NCBI RefSeq assembly: GCF_004798865.1 | Contig: NW_025336481.1 | Location: forward strand, 16,648,934-16,712,933 | Origin: Varanus komodoensis | Lineage: Eukaryota; Chordata; Lepidosauria; Squamata; Varanidae | Length of the DNA: 64,000 bases | Direction: 5' to 3' | Shown: positions 1 to 12,117 of the stretch, piece after piece | Position numbering within the stretch: the stretch's first letter is position 1 | How the letters are laid out: each line of letters opens with the position of its first letter | Translations under genes and position numbers: made by a program | Notes under the pieces: model-generated | Told to the model about the DNA's origin: nothing | Seen by the model: the letters and a program-made list of their open reading frames with translations, nothing else | The model's database searches: none

Positions 1-100
1 AATCTGGGGGCTTATCAGCATTGAAGGGACAACCGACAGAGCTGGAGGTCAGACTAGATGGCCTGGGAGGCTCCTTCTGACTCGTTCTGTTTCTATGTTT
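1..100 (+). mobile_element. CR1 LINE 3' end (partial)
   Basis: The stretch around GTCAGACTAGATGGCCTGGG, followed by CTTCTGACTCGTTCTGTTTC, is the usual CR1 3' terminus, ending in the TTCTATG-type tail. The element enters from beyond the left edge. Confidence 0.65.
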
Positions 101-689
101 CATCCAATGTTTGCAGATTTATCTAAACATAACTACATTGGGATTTTTTTCACTTGGTTAGACATTTTTCTTTGTCCCTACAATTACTCTTCATTTGCCA
201 CAAGCCAAAAGTATGGATGCCAGCTATTTCTACTCATAGCAAATTAATGAAGAACACTCCATTTCTGGGTTGCCCAGCCATACAGTCCCAGCACTGTAGA
301 TTGTTTAAGGTCAAGTTAACCTAGAGTTTTAGCCCAACAACAAACCACTGATTAAAATGCTGGATGTTTAACCCTAAATAGTCCAAAGTGCCAGGTTCAT
401 GTGACACAACAATCCAGGAATGGGAAGCCTTCAAAAAACTTAAGTGGGTGGGAGCCAGTTTGCTTGAATATACAAACAATGCATGATTTCTTAGTCATGG
501 GCTGTTTGATCCTGTGAAGTAGACAAGTCAGCCAGCTTGCATACAGTGCATTAGAGGCTTTGTTTCTAGATAAACATTGGGAGGAATTATGTGTTCAAGT
601 ACTATAAGTATAGCACAGTAAGTTGAGTATTATTATGGGAGCAATACTGGGGGACTGACAAACTTTCACAGACAGTAGGATCCAAACCC
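101..689. other. Intronic stretch, nothing recognised
   Basis: Ordinary AT-rich intronic sequence. I see no gene, clear repeat family or RNA. Confidence 0.6.
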
Positions 690-1640
690 ATTTAATTGAG
701 AATGACACGTTTCAATGTCCATTATACTATAACCACTGGCCTTAGTCCTGCGGCCAACGAAAAATTCCCAAGTGGGTTTCCCTTAAGTTATGTAGTTCCA
801 GAACAACAGGCAGGATGCCTTCTTGTTGGCCTTGATGATGATGGCAATATGCGCCTCAGTGCACTTTTATGCATCTCTTAGATTCTGCTTGCTTCTCCTT
901 GTGCAAACTTGAGTTCCTTTTTGTTTTTCCCATTTGGACAAGACTGCCGTTTTCTGAAGGAAGCCTTCCTCTATCACTGCCTTGACACTGTTCATTAACC
1001 ATGCTAGCAACCTTTTGGACTTCATGTTATCTTTCCTAATTTATAGTATATATAGTATCTGTGCTTCTATTATTGTGTTGTGATCTCTAGTCAAGAATTA
1101 AGCTTCTTGACTCCCCTTTCCAACTCTTTTGACCAGTTCCTTCATTTTAGAGAACCTTCCTCTTTTGGAGTCAAATGTGATAGTGTTAGGCCTCTTCGCC
1201 AATCTTCCATTTAAATGTAGTGTGTTCCCTGTTTCCAGCTGGTTCAACAACATTTACATCTCATACTAGTTCCTGGGCAACCCCACCTAGGATTAAATCC
1301 AGGAGTGCTTCCCCTTTGAATGGTTCCATGACAAACTGTTCTAGTATACAGTAATTTGGGAAATGGAGAAATAAACCTCTTTTTCAGAATTGGAAAATGC
1401 ATTATTCAGCCAATGTGAAGTCACCCATTATTACAACAATTTCTAGTTTTGAGACATCACGGTTTTCAATGTACATCTCTAGATCACTTTGAGCATTCTG
1501 GTTTGGGGAACGATAGCATATCCCTAGTGCTTAATTAGTTTTGAAGCCAGGCATTGTAACCCAACAGTGTTTCTGTGGGAAAGTCATCTGCTTTTCTGTT
1601 TTTGAATCTGAATATGCATTAAAATACTTTCAACTACATG
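690..1640 (-). mobile_element. CR1-group LINE fragment, endonuclease region
   Basis: Read on the minus strand, the sequence around 1420-1440 gives VVIMGDF, the hallmark of the LINE apurinic endonuclease domain. The flanks match, from memory, a LINE endonuclease/N-terminal ORF2 region common in squamates. Many stops and frameshifts are present, so this is an old dead copy without either end. Confidence 0.6.
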
Positions 1641-2335
1641 TCTTAATAGTTCAGCTGAAAGAACAGAAATTGATTTACTAAGCGCACACTGCAGGCATAC
1701 AGTTTTGTGACTGCAAAACACACAGCACTGCATTTCACATTAAGGAATGAATGGTGTACATACATTTATGAAAACACAGTACTGAGTAAAATGCAAACTG
1801 TTTTGAAAGCTCTTCAAAGATAGCAACAGGTAAGAGAATTTTTAACCCAGGTTAAAGTTAAATATTGTGTTATAAAGTTAATTTCCCCCATGTTAAAGTT
1901 CACTCCAGGCTGAAAGTTCACTTACTGCTTGGCTTTTTAAGTAGCAGTTCTACCTTCAAAAGAAAAGTAAAACTGTTCTAAGTCAAAAACTAGTGTTTTA
2001 ATTTTAGATTTTACTCAGTTTTTAGGGTTTTTTTACAGCTTATACTGAGAGACTTTCATGAATTCAAAAAGAAATATATGAGGTATTAATTTTGGAGTGA
2101 AGAAAAGGCATTTATCAGGAAACAAATTTTAAAATGCAGGGCAGCACTAGAATTAAAGACCTAGTTAACAAAGTCATGTAGTTTCTCTGGGTATAGTCCA
2201 TATTGCTAAACAAAATAATAGCAATGTCATGATTACAGCATATCTAAAGGAAAGCAGCTGAAGCTATAAATAATATGCCTCCCCTTCTTGGCAGGTCTAA
2301 AGCAGATGTTATTGCTACCCAGCTTTTGCTACTCC
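1641..2335. other. Intronic stretch, nothing recognised
   Basis: AT-rich, with no coherent reading frame and no repeat I can name. Confidence 0.6.
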
Positions 2336-2339
2336 CTAT

Positions 2340-3275
2340 GGCAATTGACATTTGCTTTTTCAAAATCTATATAAAACCTCTGTGTGAAGTGATCTGGAGG
2401 TTTGGACTGAGGTGTTAACATAATGCAGATGATATGTAGTTCTACCCCTTTTCTACTGTCTCATTCCAGGAAGCTGAAACCCTGGAAGAATGTCTGGGGG
2501 TAGAACTGGAATGAAGGCTAACTAGCTGATATTTAATCAAGATAGAGTAGAAGTACTATGTGTTTAGAAATCAGCACAGAGGTTTAGATCTAACTTTGGA
2601 TGGAGGTCACCCCCATCCATAAAGGTGCAGGTTATATCATCTGCCAGGAGTGCTTTTCCACAGCATAGTTCAGCAGCTCTGGCCCTATGGAGAGAAAACT
2701 AACCTAAAGCTAAAATAGGAATACATGTCTTGATTATGTGTTGATTAAACTACAGAAGTTGCTCTTTGAAGACTATTTGAAAATTGCAAATAGCACAGCA
2801 GCTAACCAGCAGCTAAAATGACACCTAAAACTCTTGGGAGAGTTAGGGACTCTGATCAAATTGCTCTTTATCACTAATATTGACTTCCTGTTAATTTCCA
2901 GCCCAAAGCAAGGTGCTGGTTTTAGCCTTCAAAGCTTTAAATGGTTTGGGACCGCATTACCTGAGGAACTGTCTATACCGATATGAGGCTGCCCAAGCAT
3001 TAAGGTCAATATGACTTCTTTCGTGGTAGCCCGATACCTTTGGAACTCTCTACTCAGATAAATCTCTATTGCTTCATTGCTGCTGGTTTTGGGGAAAAAA
3101 GGGATTGAACTGTTATTACATGTGATGTGTTAAAATAATTTGCTGTTCCAATTATCCATTCTCTCTCTCTAAGTGTAATTGTATGTTGATGCTTTTGTAA
3201 TACTGCAATACTTTGAGAGGGTAGCACACTCTGAAAAGCAAGTCTGAAATCTTTTAAAAAAGAATAAAGTAACCT
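2340..3275 (+). mobile_element. Old L2 LINE fragment, RT C-terminal half to 3' end
   Basis: Degraded L2 motifs appear in order: LFKIYIKPLCEV (cf. LLFNIYMKPLGEV in the 40-kb copy), NADDM (cf. YADDT at the RT active site), GMKAN...LIFNQDRVEVL (cf. WMRANKLKLNPDKTEVL), then the thumb segment read from AAGGTGCTGGTTTTAGCCTT. It ends with an A-rich tail near 3265. Many stops and frameshifts: an old copy, much more diverged than the one at 38-41 kb. Confidence 0.7.
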
Positions 3276-3279
3276 TGGA

Positions 3280-4365
3280 CATGAAAAAAGTTTCAGCTGA
3301 GCAACATTTACCCTTTATGGTACATAGGTAAAACTGCCCATGACCTTTCGAGAAAATAGCAGAATAATTGTTCAGCTGCTGCTTCTAAAAAGGCACATTT
3401 TGAATTATGTATACACCTTTCGAATCAATGTTTCCTATTTTTACAAATACATCCACCCAAATAACTGTATCTGATTTTCCAAATCTATCCCTCTGAGAGT
3501 CAGCAATGCTTCATAACATTACTAAATAAGGATTCAGCACAACTTGCAAAAAGCTTTATAATGCAAAGCATGATAATCTGTTTGGTGCAGATAGTAAGCC
3601 TTTTATGGCATGGCAGTATATATACTGTACTGCAACAAAAACTAATTTTGAGATGTGCCACAGTATTTGGAAATGATAAATATAGTGTGGTCATAACCAA
3701 CATCTTCATAGACTCAGCCAATCAGCATGATTGTTTAGCCTTTCAATAATCCTTGAATAAATTCTTTTAAGCAATATCCTTCCATACAAAGGCACCATTG
3801 TTCTGACATCAACTAATCAGTTTCCAACTGCACTGAAAACCTTTTGGCAGGAAACCAGAAGAAAAAATGTTACCATAAATAAGGTGAATGCCTATATGGC
3901 ACAGAGGTAAACTGCTTTTTAATAAACACACTCACTGGTGTGAAACCAGATCTGCTTGTTATAATGCTGGACACAAAGGAGACATTACCGAACGTTTTTA
4001 CTGGACAAACTCTAGTCACCTAACCCACAAAGAAACCCCTGTATCAGACAGACATTTGAAGCAAAAATGAATTATCCTTGCGTTGTCTATGCTTAGTTGC
4101 CAGTTAGTACCTGTGGAAGTGCAGAGTAATAAAAAAGATGCAATTATAACTATTACACATATTCAAAAAATACTGACTTTGGAACTCTATAGAGTATATA
4201 CATAACCATATTCAATAATTTACTTTGCAAACTCTTAACATCTGTATTCAGTGGCATCACTCCAAATCTACGAAATTTCTGTTTGCAAAAATATATTTTG
4301 ATCCTTCCACAAGTGTCAATTTCATTCTGTTTCCCCAAGCGATCTACAAGTTGCTTGAGAAACTC
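3280..4365. other. Intronic stretch, nothing recognised
   Basis: AT-rich intronic DNA. Short reading frames are chance; no repeat named. Confidence 0.55.
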
Positions 4366-4369
4366 ATAG

Positions 4370-4475
4370 AATCATAGAACAGTAGAGTTGGAAAAGGCCA
4401 AGGAGGCTATTAGGTCCAACCTCCTGCTGTTGTAAGACACCAGTGTATATCATTCCACTCAGATGACTGCCCAGT
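4370..4475 (-). mobile_element. CR1 LINE 3' end
   Basis: Starts CATAGAATCATAGAACAG, the reverse complement of the CR1 tail, then TAGAGTTGGAAAAGGCC and AGGTCCAACCTCCTGC, as in other CR1 3' termini. About 100 bp, heavily 5'-truncated. Confidence 0.8.
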
Positions 4476-4495
4476 GAGATTTATTTAGTCTAGGT

Positions 4496-7066
4496 CGGGG
4501 GGGGGGGTGGAATCCAACTTTTCGTACCTCAAGGGTTGCATGGGGACTTCAACGCAGAACCTGGGGGCTGCACAATGAATTACATTTCCATGTTGTAAAT
4601 TAAAGTGTTTGGAATATATTTATATAATTTTATATACACATTAATTAATTAATCAATCAATCATTAAATAAGGGAGAAAACTGCTGCCTAATGTTAAAAT
4701 GACTTTAGGACTAATTGAATGACATTGTGTTTTGTGGGCCTGTGATCTCTGCAGAGGTCACAGGCAGTTCCTTCTCTGACCACTGCTTGAGCACAATGAC
4801 TGCTCCGGTGGGGTGCTCCTCCCTTTTATCCCTGTTCCTCCCACCCAAAAATTCTTCCATGTGACCCCCACCAGACCCTCCTTCCTTCCTGGAATTGGTA
4901 CCTTTTGTACTCGAGCCAATGAACTCTCCCCAGCATGCCCCGGCTGCTCCTGCTGACAGGTGCAAAGGTGCTCAGCTGAACACCTTTGCACCTGTCAGCT
5001 GGGGCGGAGTGGGGCATGCTGCGGTGAGCTCTTGCTAGGCTGCCAGCCCAACCTGCTCTTATCCTGCAGGAAGAGAAAGGGACGGGCCAGTGGCCTTTTG
5101 AGAGGTCACCGCAATCACACCCATGCCATTGCTGGGATCCAGTCTACGGGGGAATGGGTGTTCCTGGTGGCAAGAGGACTGTTTAACAAGGCCTTGGGGG
5201 CCACTTTGTGCTGGGCCATGCTGGACTAGGAGTTCCTTGAAGTAGTTGGGCTATAGTTGCTCTGCTACTGCAGGATTAGGCAAAGTTTTTGAATTTTGAG
5301 CACATTTTGCAGTTGGAGAATCATTTCTGGGCACCAACACAAAATTGTTGCAATGGGAAGCACGACTAAGGAAGCTTAAGCTGTATGCTGAGTAAAAGGC
5401 AGAGGTGGAATCTGAGCACCAACACACTAAACAACTCCTTTGAACTCGCACTAGTTCAACAGAAACTTTTTCCGTAGCTTTTTTAAAGTGGGAGGGGAGG
5501 GTACCTTGACAGGAACCAAAAAAAACGTGTCTGAAGACACACTAGACTAGTGCCTATGGATACCACAACGCATACAGACACCACATTTCCTCCTAGCTGT
5601 GCAAGTGGACCAGCACCATGCAATTCTTCTGCATTTTTCCCCTAGTGCAGCATCGGATATAATCCTATGCTGCAAAGCAAAATACTATTTGCAGTTTAAA
5701 AAGTGTACTACTGTCTTCATGGAAATACTTTCATCCTGTAAGACTTACAATAACATTTACAATAAAATTTAGACTGACTGCAGTGCACAGGATCTAGTCA
5801 CCTACTGTTAGCATATGCAGAGTTTGAGAAGCTCAGAGATTTTGCATTTTTATTTTCATTTAACACTTAGGTAGAGATTATACTAATGGAATCAATTACA
5901 GAGATTCTCTTCTTCAAAACAGATCATCATACACTGAGTATCTTGTCACAAGTAAATTCTACTCTGACTCCAGACTCCTTTCACCATTCCTTGTAATCTA
6001 CAACATTTGTCAATACAGTCATGACACCTCCTGGATGTCCCTACCAAAACAGCCTGAGTTCTGCTACATTCTGCAACTAGGCCAAAGAAAACTATAAATT
6101 TGAGTCCATCATCACAAAGTGCAAAATTTAGTGCAGAATTCTAGGATTCTTTTTTAAATCTTCAAATGGTGGTGCATTTCTTAACTTGGAAATTGTACTA
6201 GCTGTACTTTACTCTTTCAATTCTTACATTTCAGGAGATATTTCTTTTTGCATGAAAAACCACCTACAGGGCATGACATACCTTTGTGGATATTTTTTTG
6301 TTTCAGACCAATTTTCATGCATCTGGATTCAATTTTAAGTTGCAGAAGACTGGCCATTAGGCTCATTTTTATCTCTCCCAAACTCACACAATACTCATGT
6401 TAACTTGCTGCCAAAAAACCAGTTTAGCCAAAGAAGTGCATCGAACTGCCGTTGATACTGTGGTGTACAGATTATAGAAATACAGCATGAAGACTAGAGA
6501 GTGTATATCCATTTGTAGGTGGCATCTATGCTCCATCCACTGCTTTATAGGAGCTTAGCGTTTATCCTTTCCATGCTGCCTTTTAGCCATCAAAAGGACA
6601 GAGAAAATCCATTGACACTCCACATTTGTTAATTTTTATAAAACAGTTAAAACAGTTTTATAAAACTGTTAACCCTAAAACAGTTAACAATTTTAAAATG
6701 CATGCATATCAGTGAATATTAATGACTGTTTAAATATAAAAATTTATCTGTGTAATGCCCTCTTCCCCAAAAGAAGCAACTATTGAACACTGTCAACATT
6801 TATATTTAAAAGAAGCAGTAGTTGTACTGCACTCCCAGCAAGTATCTGATTGCCCTAATTAGCTGATTTTATAATTGCCTTATACATCGCACCATCCAAG
6901 AGGCATGAAACGTATATTTTTGCTAAATAACATACAGTCTAAGAGCCATAAATACAACCAGTAAATGCCAAAGTGGAAATCCACAGATCAGGCATTTCAG
7001 TGGTGCCAACAGCGGTTTCTTAAATTCCAAATGTGCCCACAGTTTCAAAAAGGTAAGGGACTCCTG
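4496..7066. mobile_element. hAT-type DNA transposon remnant with 8-bp TSD
   Basis: The element is bounded by the identical octamer GTCTAGGT at 4488-4495 and 7067-7074, the 8-bp duplication expected of hAT transposition. The right end, read inward, is CAGGAGTCCCTTACC then TTTTTGAAACTGTGGGCACA, resembling a squamate hAT terminus I recall. The left end is C, a G run, then TGGAATCCAACTTTT, a worn version of the CAGGGGTGG...AACC type. No transposase frame was recognised, so it is non-autonomous or decayed. It contains a strong palindrome at 4931-5022. The left terminus is worn, so a composite of two elements cannot be excluded. Confidence 0.6.
4931..5022. repeat. Palindrome with 19-bp perfect inverted repeat
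   Basis: 4952-4970 and 4981-4999 are perfect reverse complements (GCTGACAGGTGCAAAGGTG and partner) around a 10-nt loop. Outside them, CAGCATGCCCC (4931-4941) pairs perfectly with GGGGCATGCTG (5012-5022). Further out the similarity continues imperfectly, as in a foldback element nested in the hAT-type remnant. Confidence 0.85.
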
Positions 7067-7074
7067 GTCTAGGT

Positions 7075-9130
7075 GTCCCTAAATGATTTAGATTCCAGAT
7101 TGCAGTACAGTGACTTCAGGCCCTGCCTGCTGTACCTGAGACCAGCTCTTGGAATTCTATTGTTAACCTACCATTAAGTCTGAGGAACAGCACAGTGACC
7201 AAATCAGCTGGTTACCAACTGTATTCTGAACATGCAGCAGCAGACAATCTTCATTCCCAGAAGAATTTATCAGTGGTTTTTAAAATTTTATCTGTCTCTT
7301 CTTTCCCATAAACACATCATTCTCACATTTCAGATTTTGTGTTCGGTTTCAATTTTTAGATCTGGTCTTAAGATAAGGCAGCCCTTAAGATACCCTAAGT
7401 GAGTCTAGCTGTCAACTGAGATTGTTGCCTTAGGCACCTAGGGGTGTTCCTGCCAAAGATGGTTAAGCGGCCATCACTGTAAAGGGGGCGCATGATGCCC
7501 TTCGCCCCCAGCATGTCTGCCACCTCACAAAGGACACTATACTGTTTGTAGTTAAGTTAGGTTTCGTTTTTAAAGGGATTAGTTTTTATTGTTTGTAAAT
7601 CACCTTCAGGACATTTACTATAAAAGGCAGGCTATAAATTCTATAAACATAAATTAATATTTGACACGGTCTAGAGTTGCTGAGTCAGAGACCACAGTAA
7701 ACTTTCTATAGACCCCCCGCCTTTCTTCTAAATGTCTCATTTGTTGATAGATTTATTGTTCTCAGTGTCCTTTTAAGGGTTCTACTGTTGATTTCTATTT
7801 GTTCTCTATTTCATTTTTTATTTTTCTAAAAAATTACAAGAGGTCCAACAAAGATTGGGAATGGGTAGAGATACATTAATATAAAAACAGCTTTACGCTC
7901 TGTGCTGGATGAATACCAGCTTCAAGTTTTCTTCCCAGCTGGAGGTATCTTATCTTTTTTTTTTTTCTCTCTCATAACCCTAGCTTTCTTCCTCACTCAA
8001 AATTCTAGCTGCTGTTCCTGCTCCTTCAGGTCAAGCATTCTCACTCATTTGTGTTTCTAGACAGAATTTGTGTGGCATGCCATTAAATTTATCAATTTCC
8101 TTGATCATTTCTTTACATACCTGTTAAGTGCCAGTTTCCACCATTTCTCAGCATAGGACAGAGTTATGCTATCCTGCTAGGTTTTTTGTTTCTTTGTTTG
8201 ATTTGGGGGGGGGGGGTTTCAGAGGGATGTATTTAGGGGGATTTCTTTAAGCATAGCAATTTCCCCCTTCCCACTCCCTCTTATCTTTCAAAATTTCCCA
8301 CCTGTCTAAGTAAACACTTCAGGTGAACAAAGCTGACACACAGCGCTGGTTCTGCTGTGACATTTCAGTCCAATAATTTATTATTCATCAGACCAAAACT
8401 GAGTCTCATGCCTCCAGACTGTCTCCTTGCTCCTCTTTCTACAGTAGGATCAACCTTAGTAAATTAGCAGCATTTCAGCCCCGCTTTCCCATTTTAGACC
8501 TAACAGGAAACCTGTTGATTAAACCACAACATCTGAAGCCAGGCGCACAAGAGAAGGAAGTCATCAGCATAAGGCACATTCTTGGTCTGAGCATGGCTCA
8601 TTGGACTGGAACAGCTGAACCAGGTCAGAACCACAGAAGTATGGAATGACATTATCTAAGATACATTAAGTTTTTATTATTTTATTTTGGCGATTAAGGA
8701 GTAGTTGATAGGAAGTACTAAAGGTGTTGATAGGGAATATTTTTTAAAAAACATGAGAGATTAAAGAGTTTGTAAAAACTTTACAGTGAAGTTACAATTC
8801 TTCCTATTTATCAGTTTTTTCATGTAAGTATTGCTAGTTTTTTCACATTAAAGCATCTGCATTTGAGTACCAACATATATATTTATTCATGATAAAACTA
8901 GACAACTATGCTAGAAAAGGAGAGACAAGATTCATAGCAACATCAATGTAAGTAGTAGTAATAAGTGAACTCACTCCAGCAAAAACTGTAATTTGCTTGC
9001 AAGGTTCCAAGTTTCTCTGTCTTGTCTGGGATAAAAGTTGCCCATTGCTAAAGTAGCTTGCCAGCAAACCACCCCAGATTGCACTGCTCCCTTCCCAGCC
9101 TCCTTTCCTTTAATAGCATCAACAAGCAAA
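7075..9130. other. Intronic stretch with one LINE-like tail
   Basis: No gene seen. About 7565-7655 resembles a LINE 3' end (TTGTAAATCACCTTCAGGAC, then an AAAGGCAGGCTATAAAT-type tail). A T run lies near 7955 and a G run near 8208. The rest is unassigned. Confidence 0.5.
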
Positions 9131-9134
9131 CTTA

Positions 9135-9208
9135 GAGTCCTGGACTGAGTAGAGGGCTGGACTCGGTGGTTTTATAGGCAACTTCCAACTCTGCTATTCT
9201 GTGATTTT
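9135..9208 (+). mobile_element. CR1 LINE 3' end
   Basis: GAGGGCTGGACTCGGTGG, ACTTCCAACTCTGCTATTCT and GTGATTTTAA form the standard CR1 3' terminus. Only the last 70 or so bases remain. Confidence 0.75.
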
Positions 9209-9449
9209 AAGCACTCCTGGCAAGTGCAGCCATCTTCAGAGACACTATTTCAGCCCACAAACACTCTCTTGGAATGGCCATGTGACCATTCCACATGATG
9301 TTTTCTGGCATGGTCACATGAGAATTCCAGGAAATGTCTGCTGGACAGAAATGCTATCTCTGAAGGCAACCATGGTGCTACAAGCAGGAAAAAAAGTTCC
9401 TAAAGTAGTAAGAGCTTCAAAAAAGCTCTTTTCTGGCTGAACAGGCTTG

Positions 9450-9452
<3 letters not shown>

Positions 9453-9533
<81 letters not shown>
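9453..9533. repeat. Compound (TC)n(AC)n microsatellite
   Basis: About 16 TC units followed directly by about 24 AC units. The RERERE- and VCVCVC-type frames across it are artefacts. Confidence 0.97.
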
Positions 9534-9535
<2 letters not shown>

Positions 9536-9644
9536 GGACCATGCAGACACTCATGAACAAGTTCAGAATGAATAATGAAACTTGCAAGATAGGCACCCAA
9601 ACTCGGCACACATACAAGTATAACAAAAATAGTACATTAGTTTT

Positions 9645-9986
9645 TAAAGGTAAAGGTTTCCCCTTGAGTCCAGTCATGTCTGACTCTAGGGGGCGGTGCT
9701 CATCTCCGTTTCCTAGCCGAGGGAGCCAGCGTTTGTTCGCAGACAGTTTCTGTGGTCATGTGGCCGGCATGACTAAAAACCGGAGTGCATGGAATGTTGT
9801 TACCTGCCCACCGAAGTGGTACCTTTTTATCTACTTGCATTTACATGCTTTCGAACTGCAAGGTTGGCAGGAGCTGGGACAGAGCAACGGGAACTCACCC
9901 GGTTGTGCAGATTCGCACTGACGACCTTTCGATCAACCAGCCCAACAGCACAGCGGTTTAAACCACTGAACCACCTGCAGTCCCTC
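9645..9986 (-). mobile_element. Sauria SINE, near full length
   Basis: Reads on the minus strand from a tRNA-like head (CAGGTGGTTCAGTGGTTTAA near 9978) to the BovB-like tail GGGGAAACCTTTACCTTT. The middle matches the Sauria SINE consensus as I recall it: TGGCCGGCATGA, AGCACCGCCCCCTAGAG. A 7-bp flanking repeat TAGTTTT (9638-9644 and 9987-9993) looks like the target duplication. Sauria SINEs are mobilised by BovB-type LINEs and are restricted to squamates. Confidence 0.92.
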
Positions 9987-10241
9987 TAGTTTTAGGTACC
10001 TCCTAATTTCATGTTTTACAGACATCACTACTTAAAAGTCCTGATCATATCAATTTTTTAAAATGTAGGCACCCCATAGGAATATACAGCTGCAGAATAT
10101 ACTTTTGTAAGGGTATACAAACAATTTATAATTGTATACAAACAATTTACCAGTGGAAATAACAATGCATCACCTTTTAGGCAATTCCAGCAAAGGTCAA
10201 GGGGAAAACGGAATAATACAAATTTAAATGCATGCGCTTAC

Positions 10242-10464
10242 CTTTTCTTTGGATAAAAATTCTAAGCAAGGGGTTAGCTGTAGAAACTGCTTTGTGGTAA
10301 TTGTCATCATTGTTGATAGGCAAGAGATCTCCATGAATGTCTATATATCCAACTAAGACATCAATGTTCGGAATTTTATGAACATGCTGCAGTAATCCAT
10401 AGAATTCCTCAAATTTGCCAGGTTTGGATCTTTCCAAAGAAAATCTTCGGAATTCTGCACCGAA
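10242..10464 (-). CDS. PARD6B: PARD6B coding exon 2 (PB1 domain)
   Basis: PAR-6 beta is a scaffold that joins atypical PKC, CDC42-GTP and PAR-3 at apical and tight-junction membranes to set epithelial polarity. This internal exon encodes 74 codons (residues 25-98) plus one base. It begins [16 protein letters not shown] and ends LLRIFIQRK, matching the PAR6 PB1 domain as I recall it almost residue for residue, with small differences from human such as GYIDIHGD for GYADIHGD. The 3' splice site is a pyrimidine-rich tract ending in TGTAG just before the exon. The 5' splice site is AAAAG|GTAAGC. The exon starts in phase 0 and ends in phase 1; known PAR6B continues with Glu at that point. The frame reads on into intron 2 as a meaningless tail, so the exon ends at the donor. 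Exon 3, with the CRIB-like and PDZ regions, is not in the window. Confidence 0.96.
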
Positions 10465-10729
10465 CTACAGGGGAAAAGAATACACACACATAAACATATG
10501 ACTTGAACAGGAATCCATATTTACCTTTTTAAAAATTGAAGACATGAAATTCACTTGAATTTGCTAATAAGTGTGGGGTACATAGTTAGCACTAAATAGG
10601 AAATAATTGTCATTACGTACAAGCCCCTAAACAACCCAGGGCTCTGGGTTTGTATTACAGTCACAACCTATCAACTGGCTGGTAATAAACTGTCAATTAA
10701 AAGCATGTGGAAGGCCCACATGGACTAGC

Positions 10730-10920
10730 TAAGTATCAGACTAGGATGGGGAAGACACAGGTTCAAGTTCCTACTCAACTGTGAAAATCACTGGGTGACC
10801 TCTGAACAGTCAACAGCTTAGTCTATTCCCAAGATGGTGTAAGGATAAAATAAAGGGGAGAACCATGCATGCCAGCTTAAGCTCAATGGAAAAAAGGTGG
10901 AACATACATGTATATAATAC
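10730..10920 (+). mobile_element. tRNA-derived MIR-like SINE
   Basis: Contains a worn B-box (GGTTCAAGTTCC), the core CACTGGGTGACC, a GGATAAAATAAAGGGGAGAACC segment and a tail AAAAGGTGGAACATACATG. The order matches copies at 14.5 and 45.5 kb, so this is one SINE family. It lies in PARD6B intron 1, antisense to the gene. Confidence 0.7.
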
Positions 10921-11619
10921 AATTGTAGCCCAGATGCATATTTTTTAAAAGTAGCAACATACCTAAGAAAGTACTGTTGCTCCTTCTCCAAAAAGCCATC
11001 AAAATGGAGATGTACGACACATGCAAATTCTTCCCATCAATAGAAAGCAACTAACCAACCCACTGAATATAAATAAACTTTACCTCAATCCCCATACAAG
11101 CAAGCAATTGTATGGCATACTAGCATCTATGCCACAATACATAATAATGCAGTTAATGACTACACAATCACCCCAGTTCACCATGGCATCATGGGTTATG
11201 CAGGGGTTAAATAACCATCATAAAAGCTTTGCATAAACTATAACACCTGGATCTGTATGACACTACAAGCCACCACTGTTTGCATATTCAGAATGACAGA
11301 CAGCAAGCTACCCATGCTGGCTTGTTGTCTTCTGCAAACAGGTTTAGATTTCAAGCAGGAATCAGAGTTAGAGATGCCACCTAACACAATTTCATTTCAT
11401 GCCACAAACAAGGAAATAACTCCTTGCCCATATTCATTCTCCAGGGGATTGATTTAAATCAGGTGTATTTAAATTAATGATTTAAATCAGCAAGAAGAAA
11501 GCTTGATTTAAGTGAAATTTCTTATTAAAATGTTTTCAAGTATTTCTGAAAATGGTGCAAATCTGACTATTAAACAAGCTTACTTTATGGTTAATTATTT
11601 CAAAGCAAAAGTGATAAAA

Positions 11620-11850
11620 CTGATACTGTCAACTGAGCCTGTTTGAGAAGGCAAGACTCCCCGGAAAAGACAATCATGCTCGGGAAAGTTGAAGGCAAAA
11701 GAAAACAAAGGAAGAGATGGATTGACCCCATAAAGGAAGTCACAGCCTTGAATTTTAAACAGCTAAGCAAGGATGTCACTGATAGGGCATTTTGGAAGTC
11801 TTTCATTTATAGGATCATAATAATTTGGAGATGACTTGATTGCACATAAT
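11620..11850 (+). mobile_element. BovB/RTE LINE 3' fragment
   Basis: Translation gives RRQDSPEKTIMLGKVEG, then RKQRKRWIDPIKEVTAL, the conserved C-terminal segment of BovB ORF2 (compare the 22.6-kb copy, which reads RRKDSLEKSLMLGTIDG). A short, dead copy. Confidence 0.8.
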
Positions 11851-12024
11851 TTCTTATAAGCAGGTTTGTATCTCTTTGTATGTCTTTGTTTCACCATATA
11901 TTTTCTGTTTTTGTTTAAACTATATATTTGTTACACCCTTTCCTCTTTTTTACCTAAAGAGGGAATGTCCTTAAAATATTTCCATATGGTGTATTTCTAA
12001 TGGCCAGTACTCATGGTAGTTTAG

Positions 12025-12117
12025 CAGAACAATCCTATACACATCTACTCAGAAATAAATTCCATTGAGTTAAGTGGGGTTTATTCTCAGGCAATTAATT
12101 ATACAACTGCAGCCTTA
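12025..12117. repeat. ~90-bp quasi-palindromic repeat, copy 1
   Basis: Pattern: CAATCCTATACACATC, ACTCAGAAATAAATTCCATT, AAGTGGGGTTTATTCTCAGG, then CTGCAGCCTTA. The two halves are rough reverse complements. Same family as copies at 24.8, 25.7, 25.9, 26.2, 29.3, 49.4 and 59.6 kb. Probably a MITE-like element; family name not known to me. Confidence 0.65.

Larger units (their letters stand above)
1..10241 (-). other. PARD6B: PARD6B intron 2 (partial)
   Basis: Everything left of exon 2 should be intron 2, because no reading frame on the minus strand resembles the long last exon of PAR6 (CRIB-like and PDZ region, about 270 residues in known proteins). The intron is therefore longer than 10.2 kb. 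It contains LINE fragments, a hAT-type element, a microsatellite and a Sauria SINE, listed separately. This is inference from the absence of exon 3. Confidence 0.75.

Noticed and set aside
9314-9677. Cys-Val and Arg-Glu repeat frames.
   Set aside because: Translation of the (TC)n(AC)n microsatellite.
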